64,000 bases of DNA from assembly GCA_900543625.1 (NCBI GenBank), contig UQSF01000012.1:4181-68180 (forward strand). The letters run 5' to 3'. Within the stretch, counting starts at the first letter, position 1; each line of letters starts with the position of its first letter. This document shows positions 16,508 through 24,323 of the stretch, in pieces. The stretch is from an uncultured Eubacteriales bacterium (GTDB lineage Bacteria > Bacillota > Clostridia > Oscillospirales > Oscillospiraceae). The notes under the pieces are model-generated. The model was given only the letters and a program-made list of their open reading frames with translations, did not search any database and was not told where the DNA came from. A program made the translations under genes and the position numbers.

Positions 16508-17338
16508 TTACTGCGCCACAACCGCGATCGCCGGCGCCAGCAGCACCAGCAGCTCAAGCATGGGCGCGGTGAAGATGGTGCTGTCAAACCGGTCGAGCAT
16601 GCCGCCGTGACCGGGCAGCAGATTGCTGTAGTCCTTCACGCCGTGCTCACGCTTGACGGCGGAAAATGCAAGGTCGCCCGCCTGACCGGCAAGGCTGCCG
16701 AAAAAGCCGTAGATGGCAAGGATGCCGATCTGCACGCGATAGCCGCACCAGTGCAGGATGAGACCGTAGAGCATGGCGGCCGCGATCGCGCACACAAAGC
16801 CGCCGATGCAGCCTTCGACCGTCTTGTGCGGGCTCAGCGCCGGGGCAAGCTTGGTCTTGCCGAGGCTGCGGCCGACGAAAAACGCGCCGGAGTCGCTCAT
16901 CCACGTGATGACGAACGGCAGCAGCAGATACGGCGCCTTCGGGTCATTCAGACCAAGGCGCACGAGCGACGAGAGCATCCACGGGATGACGATGCCCGCC
17001 GTGAACACGAGCGCCAGATCCTGAAACGGAACGCGCTCGGCTTTGTGAAACGAGATCATCATCTCCACGAACATGGTCACAAACAGCGCATACGCCGCGA
17101 TCTTGAACACGAGCTCTGACAGGCCGAACGCAGCGCCGAGCACGATGGCCGCGCCGCACACGCCGGCATACACCGCAAAGCGCGGCACGAACTTCGGCAT
17201 AGCCGTGTGCAGCAGCTCCCACGCGCAAAACGACGCCATGACGGCCACCACGATGCCCCAGCCCCAGATCGGAGTGAAGAAGATCACAGCCAGCAGCGCC
17301 GGGATACCGATCGCCGCAACGATGAGTCTGTTTTTCAT
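16508..17338 (-). CDS. cdsA: Phosphatidate cytidylyltransferase
   Basis: A 276-residue integral membrane enzyme making CDP-diacylglycerol, the precursor of bacterial phospholipids. It has about eight hydrophobic helices and the CDP-alcohol signature near the C-terminal third, seen as SDSGAFFVGRSLGKTKLAP followed by SPHKTVEG and the conserved SAVKREHGVKDY with GHGGMLDRFDS. It lies 12 bases upstream of dxr and 40 after uppS. Confidence 0.96.
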   Translation of the reverse strand: MKNRLIVAAIGIPALLAVIFFTPIWGWGIVVAVMASFCAWELLHTAMPKFVPRFAVYAGVCGAAIVLGAAFGLSELVFKIAAYALFVTMFVEMMISFHKAERVPFQDLALVFTAGIVIPWMLSSLVRLGLNDPKAPYLLLPFVITWMSDSGAFFVGRSLGKTKLAPALSPHKTVEGCIGGFVCAIAAAMLYGLILHWCGYRVQIGILAIYGFFGSLAGQAGDLAFSAVKREHGVKDYSNLLPGHGGMLDRFDSTIFTAPMLELLVLLAPAIAVVAQ

Positions 17339-17378
17339 GATAGGTTCCTCCCGTTTGTCTTTCTCTCGGGTGCGGCGG

Positions 17379-18116
17379 TCATTTCACGCCGCCAAAGCGC
17401 CGGTCGCGCCGCTGAAACTCCGCCAGCGCCGCGTCCATGTCGCGCTCGGTAAAGTCTGGCCAGAGCACGTCGGTGAAATAGAGCTCGGAATACGCGCCCT
17501 GCCAGGGCAGGAAGTTGCTCAGGCGCTGCTCGCCGCTCGTGCGGATGATGAGGTCGGGATCCGGAATGCCGGACGAATACAGGTAGCTGCTGATGAGCTC
17601 CTCCGTGAGCTCGGGCGCAGTGCCGGCCTTGTATTCCTCGGCATAGCGTCGCACGGCATGCAGGATCTCATCACGGCCGCCGTAATTGATGCACAGGTTC
17701 ATCTGGCAGCCGTCATAGTGCGTGCTCTTTTCCTCAGCCGCGTCCATCAGGCGCTGCAGCTCCGGCGAGAGGCCGGTGCGCTCGCCAAAAAAGCGCATCT
17801 TGAACTTGTCGCGCTCCATGATCGAGAGCGCTTCCTTCATGTATTTATCGAAGATGTTCATGATCGTGCGCACTTCCTCGGGCGGACGACGCCAGTTTTC
17901 CGTGGAAAAGGCGTAGACCGTGAGGTATTCGATGCCGATGGCCTTGCAGTAGTTGCCGATGCGGCGAAACGCCTCGGCGCCGTAAGCGTGACCGGCCGTG
18001 CGCGGCAGACCGCGCTTTTTCGCCCAGCGGCCGTTGCCGTCAAGAATGATCGCCACGTGGCGCGGCAGGCGCGAAAAATCCACCTGCGGCGCTGCGGCCG
18101 TTTTGTTGTTTGCCAT
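17379..18116 (-). CDS. uppS: Isoprenyl transferase (undecaprenyl diphosphate synthase family)
   Basis: A 245-residue cis-prenyltransferase that builds the C55 lipid carrier for wall synthesis. The family motifs are intact: HVAIILDGNGRWA with the catalytic Asp, the GHAYGAEA helix, YAFSTENWRRP and, near the C-terminus, IPDPDLIIRTSGEQRLSNF. AGGAGG is placed before the ATG. It provides the lipid for the glycan genes found later in the window as well as for peptidoglycan. Confidence 0.96.
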   Translation of the reverse strand: MANNKTAAAPQVDFSRLPRHVAIILDGNGRWAKKRGLPRTAGHAYGAEAFRRIGNYCKAIGIEYLTVYAFSTENWRRPPEEVRTIMNIFDKYMKEALSIMERDKFKMRFFGERTGLSPELQRLMDAAEEKSTHYDGCQMNLCINYGGRDEILHAVRRYAEEYKAGTAPELTEELISSYLYSSGIPDPDLIIRTSGEQRLSNFLPWQGAYSELYFTDVLWPDFTERDMDAALAEFQRRDRRFGGVK

Positions 18117-18164
18117 AATGCCTCCTGCGCTGCCTGCACGGGCGCGCTCATAGACAGGATATTC

Positions 18165-18193
18165 AAACGGGGGGATGTTCGATCCCCCCGTTT
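18165..18193. other. Intercistronic hairpin between frr and uppS
   Basis: AAACGGGGGGAT and ATCCCCCCGTTT form a perfect 12-pair stem with a five-base loop in the 108-base gap. There is no T-run on the minus strand, so it probably affects RNA stability or partial termination. Confidence 0.65.
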
Positions 18194-18224
18194 CCGATTG
18201 CGGGTACGAAAGCGAGCGCGAAGC

Positions 18225-18779
18225 TCAGATCTCCATGAGCTCCTTCTCTTTTTCGTCGGCGATGCGCTCGACTTCCTTGATGTAGTCGTCGGTCAGCTTC
18301 TGCATATCCTTCTCGATGACCTTGAAATCGTCCTCGGTGATCTCGGACTTTTTCTTCTGCGCCTTGAATTTTTCCATCGCGTCGCGGCGGATGTTGCGCA
18401 CGGCGACCTTGGCGTCCTCGCTGTACTTCTTGACCTGCTTGGCGAGATCGCGGCGGCGCTCCTCGGTCAGTGCCGGGAAGACAAGGCGGATGGCTCGGCC
18501 GTCGTTCTGCGGGTTGATGCCGAGGTCGGACGCGAGAATGGCCTTCTCAATGCCCTTGAGCACGGAGCCGTCCCACGGCTGGATGAGCAGCGAGCGGGCG
18601 TCCGGCGTGCTCACCGACGCGATCTGCTGGATGGGCGTAGGAGAGCCGTAGTAATCGACCGTGACGCGGTCGAGCACGGCGGGATTCGCCTTGCCCGCGC
18701 GCACGGAGTCATACTGCTCGGTGAGGACCGAAGCGGTCTTTTTCATCTTGGATTCAAACTCGGTATAATCGGTAGACAT
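18225..18779 (-). CDS. frr: Ribosome recycling factor
   Basis: A 184-residue protein of normal length that splits post-termination ribosomes together with EF-G. The three-helix bundle is evident, with the RAGKANPAVLDRVTVDYYG segment, the NPQNDGRAIRL loop and LTEERRRDL. AGGAGG lies before the ATG. It lies 31 bases after pyrH, the universal pairing in bacteria. Confidence 0.97.
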   Translation of the reverse strand: MSTDYTEFESKMKKTASVLTEQYDSVRAGKANPAVLDRVTVDYYGSPTPIQQIASVSTPDARSLLIQPWDGSVLKGIEKAILASDLGINPQNDGRAIRLVFPALTEERRRDLAKQVKKYSEDAKVAVRNIRRDAMEKFKAQKKKSEITEDDFKVIEKDMQKLTDDYIKEVERIADEKEKELMEI

Positions 18780-18810
18780 ATGATATCCTCCTATCGGGTT
18801 TTTCTTTTTC

Positions 18811-19530
18811 TTATTTCGTCACGACCGTGCCGACGGCTTCACCCATCACGGCACGGACAATATTCTGCGGATCAGCCAGCGCAAAAACGACGACCGGAAT
18901 GTCGTTTTCCATGGCCAGCGACGTCGCGGTCAGATCCATGACGGCCAGATGCTTTGCCAGCACCTCGTCATAGGTGATCGCATCGTACTTCACGGCGCTC
19001 GGGTCAATATGCGGGTCGGCGCTGTAGACGCCGTCGATGTTCTTGGCGAGCAGGATCGCATCCGCGCCGATCTCGGCCGCGCGCAGCACCGCCGCTGTGT
19101 CGGTCGAAAAATACGGGCAGCCGCTTCCGGCGCCGAAGAGCACGACCTTGCCCTCTTCCAGATGCGCAATGGCACGCTCCCACGTGTAGTGCTCAGCGAA
19201 GGCCGGCATCTCGACCGCCGTCTGCACGCGCACGGGAATGCCCTTTTGTTCCATCACATCGGACACGGCAAGGCAGTTCATCACGGTCGCCAGCATGCCC
19301 ATGTGGTCGGCGCGCGAGCGGGTCATTTTGCCCTCACCGTTTTTCACGCCGCGCCAGAAGTTGCCGCCGCCGATGACGACGCCCACCTGCACACCCAGCT
19401 CCGTGCACGTCTTGATGACGTCGCACACCTGACCGATCACGTTAAAATTCAGTCCCGTCTTCTGGTCACCTGCAAGCGCCTCACCGCTGATCTTGAGCAG
19501 GACACGCCGAAACTTCGGTTCTGTTCCCAT
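18811..19530 (-). CDS. pyrH: Uridylate kinase
   Basis: A 239-residue UMP kinase of the amino-acid-kinase fold. The start chosen is MGTEPKFRRVLLKISGEAL, with GTGAGGGGAAG upstream. Landmarks are LKISGEALAG, VVIGGGNFWRG, the MNCLAVSDVME segment and GADAILLAKNIDGVYSADP. It is the first gene of the frr-uppS-cdsA-dxr-rseP run. The rpsB-tsf genes that often come before pyrH are absent here; the bai genes lie on that side instead. Confidence 0.96.
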   Translation of the reverse strand: MGTEPKFRRVLLKISGEALAGDQKTGLNFNVIGQVCDVIKTCTELGVQVGVVIGGGNFWRGVKNGEGKMTRSRADHMGMLATVMNCLAVSDVMEQKGIPVRVQTAVEMPAFAEHYTWERAIAHLEEGKVVLFGAGSGCPYFSTDTAAVLRAAEIGADAILLAKNIDGVYSADPHIDPSAVKYDAITYDEVLAKHLAVMDLTATSLAMENDIPVVVFALADPQNIVRAVMGEAVGTVVTK

Positions 19531-19565
19531 AAAACTTCCCCTCACTTTTTCATATTCGTCGTATT

Positions 19566-19594
19566 ATTGTAATATAAAACGGCCGGAATGAAAA
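19566..19594 (-). promoter_or_regulatory. Candidate promoter of the pyrH operon
   Basis: On the minus strand TTTTCA (19589-19594) and TACAAT (19566-19571) are 17 bases apart, about 35 bases before the pyrH start. Confidence 0.6.
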
Positions 19595-19659
19595 GGGGGT
19601 ATTTGTGAAAAGAGCGAAAACAATTGCCGCTGCGCCCATTCCACCACCGCAAGCACAGA

Positions 19660-19690
19660 AAAAGAGCCCGGCTGACGCCGGGCTCTTTTC
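19660..19690 (-). terminator. Terminator of the seven-gene bai operon
   Basis: AAAAGAGCCCGGC and GCCGGGCTCTTTT pair around TGAC-type loop bases, with T-runs at both ends, so it can work in both directions. It marks the border between the bai genes and the pyrH operon. Confidence 0.88.
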
Positions 19691-19728
19691 CGCTGGAATG
19701 AGAGGATATCAAAAAGACAAAGCGGACA

Positions 19729-20487
19729 TTACATCCAGCCGCCGGAGACGTTCATCACGTGTGCCGTGACGTACTTCGACTCGTCAGAGGCGAGATACAG
19801 CGCCATGTAGGCAATATCGATGGGCTCGCCGAGGTGCTTGATCATGCAGTTGGTCGTATAGCGCGACTGGGTCTCGGGCGTGAGGTGCTTGGCAACGGCC
19901 TCCGTGGCGATGATGCCGGGGTTGAGGACGTTAACGCGCACACCCGCGTGCGCGACCTGACGCGCCATCTGGCGGCTGAGGTGGTTGATGCCGGACTTGG
20001 CGACACCATAGCCGACCTGCGTGCGGTCGGGGCACACAGCAGCGACGGAGCCGATGTTGATGATGCTGCCGGAATGCTGCTTGAGCATCGCCTTGTTGAG
20101 CGCCTGCTGGCAGGCATTGAACACGGTCGAGAGATCCACGCAGACGGTCTTTTCAAACTCCTTGTAGGTGCACTTGGTGATGTCGAGGTCCTTGCGGGGG
20201 TTGGATTCGCCGAAGTTGTTGACCAGCACGTCGAGGCGGCCTTCCTTGGCGATGCACTCGTCGATCATGCTTCTGTGCGTGGCGGGGTCGTGTGCCTCAA
20301 AGTAGACAAGCTCGGCCTGACCGCCGCGGGCTCTGGCAGCCTCAACGGCAGCCTTGCCGGTCTCCATGTTGCGGCAGGCATAGTAGACCTTCGCGCCCTC
20401 ATCGACGAACAGGTCTGCGATCGCGCGGCCGATGCCGCGGGTGCACGCCGTGACCAGCGCGACTTTTCCTTCCAAACGGTTACTCAT
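19729..20487 (-). CDS. SDR-family hydroxysteroid dehydrogenase, resembling clostridial 7alpha-HSDH
   Basis: A 252-residue short-chain dehydrogenase. The start chosen is MSNRLEGKVALVTACTRGIG; a longer frame lacks a ribosome site. The cofactor loop is TACTRGIG (13-20), the motif NNFG (90-93) replaces the usual NNAG, and the catalytic Ser147, Tyr160 and Lys164 are present in YGVAKSG. The NNFG/NNYG variant, the RLE-KVA-VT-x-x-TRGIG start and the LNPGIIATEA segment resemble the 7alpha-HSDHs of Clostridium. Arg39 after beta-2 suggests NADP(H). It is the last gene of the bai operon, so a role at C7 (oxidation to the 7-oxo form or the reverse) is likely but not proven. A different HSDH regiospecificity is possible. 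Confidence 0.8.
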   Translation of the reverse strand: MSNRLEGKVALVTACTRGIGRAIADLFVDEGAKVYYACRNMETGKAAVEAARARGGQAELVYFEAHDPATHRSMIDECIAKEGRLDVLVNNFGESNPRKDLDITKCTYKEFEKTVCVDLSTVFNACQQALNKAMLKQHSGSIINIGSVAAVCPDRTQVGYGVAKSGINHLSRQMARQVAHAGVRVNVLNPGIIATEAVAKHLTPETQSRYTTNCMIKHLGEPIDIAYMALYLASDESKYVTAHVMNVSGGWM

Positions 20488-20563
20488 AACAGTACACTCC
20501 CTTTCATTTTGTGTGCGCGGTTTTATAGCTTTGCGCCGGTGTGCGCGCACCGGCGCAGTCGGA

Positions 20564-21349
20564 TCAGAGGTTTGCGCCGTAATCGGCAACGAGCGCCTGA
20601 CCGTTGAGCGGCGCAGAATCGTCGCTGCACAAAAACAGCAGGATCTTGGCGATGTCGAGATCCGTGCACGTGCCCACGTCGAGCGTGGAGTGCTTCGCGG
20701 TGGAGGCCTGCATGGCCTTGGCGGCCTTCGTGTACTTGCCTCTGGCCTTCATGGCGCGCGTGGTCATGGGGGTCATGACCGTGCCGGGGCACACGCAGTT
20801 GGCGCGGATCTTCTGCTCACCGTTGGCAAAGCGCAGCGCGATGTGCTTGGTCAGCGCGACCTCCGCGCCCTTCGAGACCGTGTAAGCGGCGCTGCCGTTG
20901 CCGTTCACGCCGCCGACGGAGGCGACGGTCGCGATCGTGCCGTAGCCCTGCGCGATGAACTGCTTGACAGCCGCGCGGGTAACGTACATCGTGCCCTTGA
21001 CGTTCACGGTCAGGGTCGTGTCGAGATCGCTGGTAAGAAAATCGTCGATCGGCCGCATGGCGACATCGAGCACACCTGCGATATTGGCCAGCGCGTCGAT
21101 CTTGCCGTACTTTTCCACACCGGCCGCAAACGCCGCCTTCACAGCGTCATTGTCGGTGATGTTGACGACAGCCGTCATGACCTCGCCGCCCGCTGCCTGA
21201 ATGTCGGCTGCGACCTTGCTGAGGTTTTCCTCATGCATATCCGCCATGATGACGCTTGCGCCCTCCTGTGCGAAGAGCTCGGCCGTCTTGGCGCCAATGC
21301 CGGAACCGGCACCGGTGACGAAACAGACTTTTCCATCAAGTCTACCCAT
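20564..21349 (-). CDS. SDR-family oxidoreductase of the bai operon
   Basis: A 261-residue short-chain dehydrogenase with GAGSGIG (13-19), a NIAG variant of NNAG (89-92), Ser144, and Tyr156/Lys160 in YTVSKG. Asp37 at the end of beta-2 (IMADMH) suggests NAD(H). It is only distantly like BaiA and unlike the 7alpha-HSDH-type gene next to it, so it probably acts at another hydroxyl or on another intermediate; C3 or C12 are the obvious candidates. It lies 76 bases before the terminal SDR and 72 after a CoA transferase, in the same operon. Confidence 0.8.
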   Translation of the reverse strand: MGRLDGKVCFVTGAGSGIGAKTAELFAQEGASVIMADMHEENLSKVAADIQAAGGEVMTAVVNITDNDAVKAAFAAGVEKYGKIDALANIAGVLDVAMRPIDDFLTSDLDTTLTVNVKGTMYVTRAAVKQFIAQGYGTIATVASVGGVNGNGSAAYTVSKGAEVALTKHIALRFANGEQKIRANCVCPGTVMTPMTTRAMKARGKYTKAAKAMQASTAKHSTLDVGTCTDLDIAKILLFLCSDDSAPLNGQALVADYGANL

Positions 21350-21421
21350 TTGTTTCTCCTTTGCTGATATAGAATGCGGCGGACGGGCTGTGTGAGCCGC
21401 AGCCCGTCCGGTATGTTGGGA

Positions 21422-22789
21422 TCACTCGTCCTTGAGCGGCCACTCCATGCCGATGCGCTCACACTGGCGCTCGGTATCCCAGAAGAAGCCCCAATCGGGC
21501 AGGTGACGGATGCGGGCGGTGTCCGCCGGCGTCCACGTCACGATCTCGCCCTTCTTGTAGAGGTCGTCGATCTCCTTGTCGGTGTATCCGAACTCCTGCA
21601 GCACCTCGCGGTTGTGCTCGCCGAAGCACGGCGCGGACGCCACGATCTGCGAGGGGTTGTTCTTGAAGCGGTTCGTGATGCCGATGCCCTTCATCTCGCC
21701 GAAGATCTGGTCTTCCCACTCGACAAGGTTCTCGCGCTCGGCGTACTGCGGGTCGTTTTCGATATCGCCCGGCTCATAGGCGCGCTGGTTCGGAATGCCG
21801 ACCTTGTTGAAGATCTCCTCGAGCTCGGCGCAGGTGTGCTGCGCGCAGAAATCCGTGAGCGCCTGATCCGCCTTCTGCCCCATGGGGGTGTTGAGCGGGA
21901 AGCCGGGGATGCCCTTCGGCAGACCCGGCGTCACGCCCGGCGTGCCGACGCCGATGATGGGATAGCCCTTCTCGACCGGGCCGGGGCCATTGATGGCGAC
22001 AAAGAGCTGCTTGTTGTCCTTCGTGGTGTAAAACGAGAAGCAGGCCGCAAGGTCGGAGTGGTTGCCGGTGCGGTACGGCACGGGCTCGCCGTCCTTCGGG
22101 TAGCCCTTGTTGTACCAGAGCACCGGGTAGTTATCCAGCAGGCGGAACATGGTATCATACTGCGCGACGTCGCACGATTCGCCCTTGCCGGTCTTGAGCG
22201 CGTGGATATATGCCGAGAGCGCGGTCATGCAGGCGTTGTAGGCCGTGACATAGTCGGACAGATAGGGGTTGACCTTCAGCGGCACATCCGTCGGAGACAC
22301 GCCGTTCATGTACATATAGCCGCCCATGGCCTGACCGGAGACGTCGTAGGACGCCTTGGACTTGTACGGACCCGTCTGGCCGTAGCCGGAGACGTGCACG
22401 ATGCACAGCTTGCTGTTGACACCCCAGCAGACCTCATCGGTGAGCCCCATCTTGGCGTACGTGCCGGCCTTGCTGGACTCGATCCAGATATCGGCCCACT
22501 CGAGGCACTTTTTGAAGATCTTCTTGCCGGCGGGCGTGCGCGGGTTGCACGTGATGGAGTACTCGTTGCGGTGGTTCTGCGACCAGCTCGTGGTGCCGCG
22601 CGTACCGCAGGAGATCTTGGGCGCCTCGGACTGGAGCACCTTCGCGCCCATTTCCGCCATCAGGCAGCCGGCAAAGGGGCCGGCGATGGCCGTGCCGGAC
22701 ACAAAGACCTTGACGCCGTTGAGGACACCGAAGTCGGGGTATTCGCTGAACTTCTGCGTGAGGTTGCAGTCAATTTTTTTGAAACTCAT
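21422..22789 (-). CDS. baiF: Bile-acid CoA transferase, family III (BaiF/BaiK type), copy 1
   Basis: A 455-residue class III CoA transferase. The start chosen is MSFKKIDCNLTQKF, preceded by AAAAGGAGG. GTAIAGPFAG starts the Rossmann part. The segment GYGQTGPYKSKASYDVSGQA carries the catalytic-type Asp149 that would form the acyl-CoA anhydride. VNPYLSD, DVAQYD and FKNNPSQIVASAPCFGEHNREVL match BaiF-family landmarks. It moves CoA from a finished secondary bile acyl-CoA to a new primary bile acid, saving ATP. It is a close paralogue of the next gene; which of the two is the functional BaiF cannot be decided here. Confidence 0.9.
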   Translation of the reverse strand: MSFKKIDCNLTQKFSEYPDFGVLNGVKVFVSGTAIAGPFAGCLMAEMGAKVLQSEAPKISCGTRGTTSWSQNHRNEYSITCNPRTPAGKKIFKKCLEWADIWIESSKAGTYAKMGLTDEVCWGVNSKLCIVHVSGYGQTGPYKSKASYDVSGQAMGGYMYMNGVSPTDVPLKVNPYLSDYVTAYNACMTALSAYIHALKTGKGESCDVAQYDTMFRLLDNYPVLWYNKGYPKDGEPVPYRTGNHSDLAACFSFYTTKDNKQLFVAINGPGPVEKGYPIIGVGTPGVTPGLPKGIPGFPLNTPMGQKADQALTDFCAQHTCAELEEIFNKVGIPNQRAYEPGDIENDPQYAERENLVEWEDQIFGEMKGIGITNRFKNNPSQIVASAPCFGEHNREVLQEFGYTDKEIDDLYKKGEIVTWTPADTARIRHLPDWGFFWDTERQCERIGMEWPLKDE

Positions 22790-22904
22790 GTATGCTGTGC
22801 CTCCTTTTTGTTGTGTTTTTCTACAGATTTCTCCGGATTCAAGATAAGCTGCCAACATGGACAAAAGCCCATGCTGACAGCTTACCGTCTATTTGCGCTA
22901 AGAT

Positions 22905-24263
22905 TTACTTTTTCGGGGGATACTCCAGGCCGATGCGCTTGGCCTGACGCTCCGGATCCCAGAAGAAGTGCCACTCAACGAAGTTCTTGATGCGGGCGGT
23001 GTCCGCCGGCGTCCAAGTCGCGAGCTCGCCCTTCTTGTAGAGCGCGTCGATCTCCTCGTCGGTGTAGCCAAAGTCCTTGAGTACCTCGCGGTTGTGCTCG
23101 CCGAAGCACGGCGCGGAAGCCACGATCTGGGACGGGTTCTTCTTGAAGATGTTCGTGACACCGATGCCCTTCATCTTGCCGAAGCACTGGTCATCCCACT
23201 CGACGATGTTCTCGCGAGCTTCGTACTGCGGATCCTTCTCGATGTCAGCCGGGCCGTAGGCGCGCTGGCACGGGATGCCGGCTTTGTTGAAGATCTCCTC
23301 GATCTCGTCGCAGGTGTGCTCGGCGCAGAACTTCGCGCACAGCTCGTCCGCCTTCTTGCCGCGGGGGTCAAACAGCGGGAAGCCGGTGCAGTTCTTCGGG
23401 ATGCCCTCGGTGACGCCGGGCTTGCCCATGCCGATGATCGGGTAGCCACGGGTGACAGGGCCCTGGCCGACGATCGCAACGAACATGGCGTTGCCTTCCT
23501 TCGTGTCGTAGAAGGAGAAGCAGGCAGCCTGGTCGCTCTTGTTGCCGGTGCGGAAGGGCACGGGCTCACCCTGCTTCGGGTAGCCCTTGTTGAACCAGTT
23601 GGCCGGGTAGTTGTCGAGCAGACGGAACATGGTGTCGTACTGCGCGACGTCGCAGGAATCACCCTCGCCGCTGTTCTTGGCGTTGATGTAGCCGGCGAGC
23701 GCGACCATGCATGCGTTGTAAGCGGTGATGTAGTCAGACAGGTACGGGTTGACCTTCAGCGGGCCGGACGTCGGGGAGACGCCGTTCATGTACATGTAGC
23801 CGCCCATGGCCTGACCGGAGACGTCGTAGGAGGGCTTGTTCTTGGACGGGCCGAACTGGCCGTAGCCGGACACGTGCACGATGGCGAGCTTCTTGTTGTG
23901 CTTCCAGCAGACCTCATCGGTCAGGCCGCGCTTGGCATAGGAGCCCGGACGGCCGGCCTCGATCCAGATGTCAGCCCACTCGATGCACTTGAGGAAGATC
24001 TTCTTGCCGGCGGGGCTGGCGGAGTTGATGGTGATGGAGTACTCGTTGCGGTGGTTCTGGCTCCACGCGAGGGTGCCGCGGGTCTGGCAGGCGATGGTCG
24101 GAGCCTCGGCCTGCAGGACCTTCGCGCCCATCTCGGCCATGAGGCAGCCGGCGAAGGGGCCGGCGATGTTCGTGCCGGTCACGAAGACCTTGACGCCCTT
24201 GAGGACGCCGAAGGACGGATACTCGTCAAACTTCTGAGTCAGTTTGTTGTCGATTTCTTTCAT
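22905..24263 (-). CDS. baiF: Bile-acid CoA transferase, family III (BaiF/BaiK type), copy 2
   Basis: A 452-residue paralogue of the neighbouring CoA transferase, from MKEIDNKLTQKF. It shares nearly all landmarks: GTNIAGPFAG, catalytic-type Asp147 in KPSYDVSGQ, VNPYLSD, DVAQYDTMFRLLDNYP and the C-terminal WTPADTARIKN. The pair clearly arose by tandem duplication. Having two copies side by side suggests two acyl donors or acceptors, or simply dosage. It lies 60 bases after the transporter gene and 115 bases before copy 1. Confidence 0.9.
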   Translation of the reverse strand: MKEIDNKLTQKFDEYPSFGVLKGVKVFVTGTNIAGPFAGCLMAEMGAKVLQAEAPTIACQTRGTLAWSQNHRNEYSITINSASPAGKKIFLKCIEWADIWIEAGRPGSYAKRGLTDEVCWKHNKKLAIVHVSGYGQFGPSKNKPSYDVSGQAMGGYMYMNGVSPTSGPLKVNPYLSDYITAYNACMVALAGYINAKNSGEGDSCDVAQYDTMFRLLDNYPANWFNKGYPKQGEPVPFRTGNKSDQAACFSFYDTKEGNAMFVAIVGQGPVTRGYPIIGMGKPGVTEGIPKNCTGFPLFDPRGKKADELCAKFCAEHTCDEIEEIFNKAGIPCQRAYGPADIEKDPQYEARENIVEWDDQCFGKMKGIGVTNIFKKNPSQIVASAPCFGEHNREVLKDFGYTDEEIDALYKKGELATWTPADTARIKNFVEWHFFWDPERQAKRIGLEYPPKK

Positions 24264-24323
24264 GTTAGATGACAATCCTTTCTGTGCGTATCGCACTGAA
24301 TGAGGTTGATTGGTCGGAAGAAA

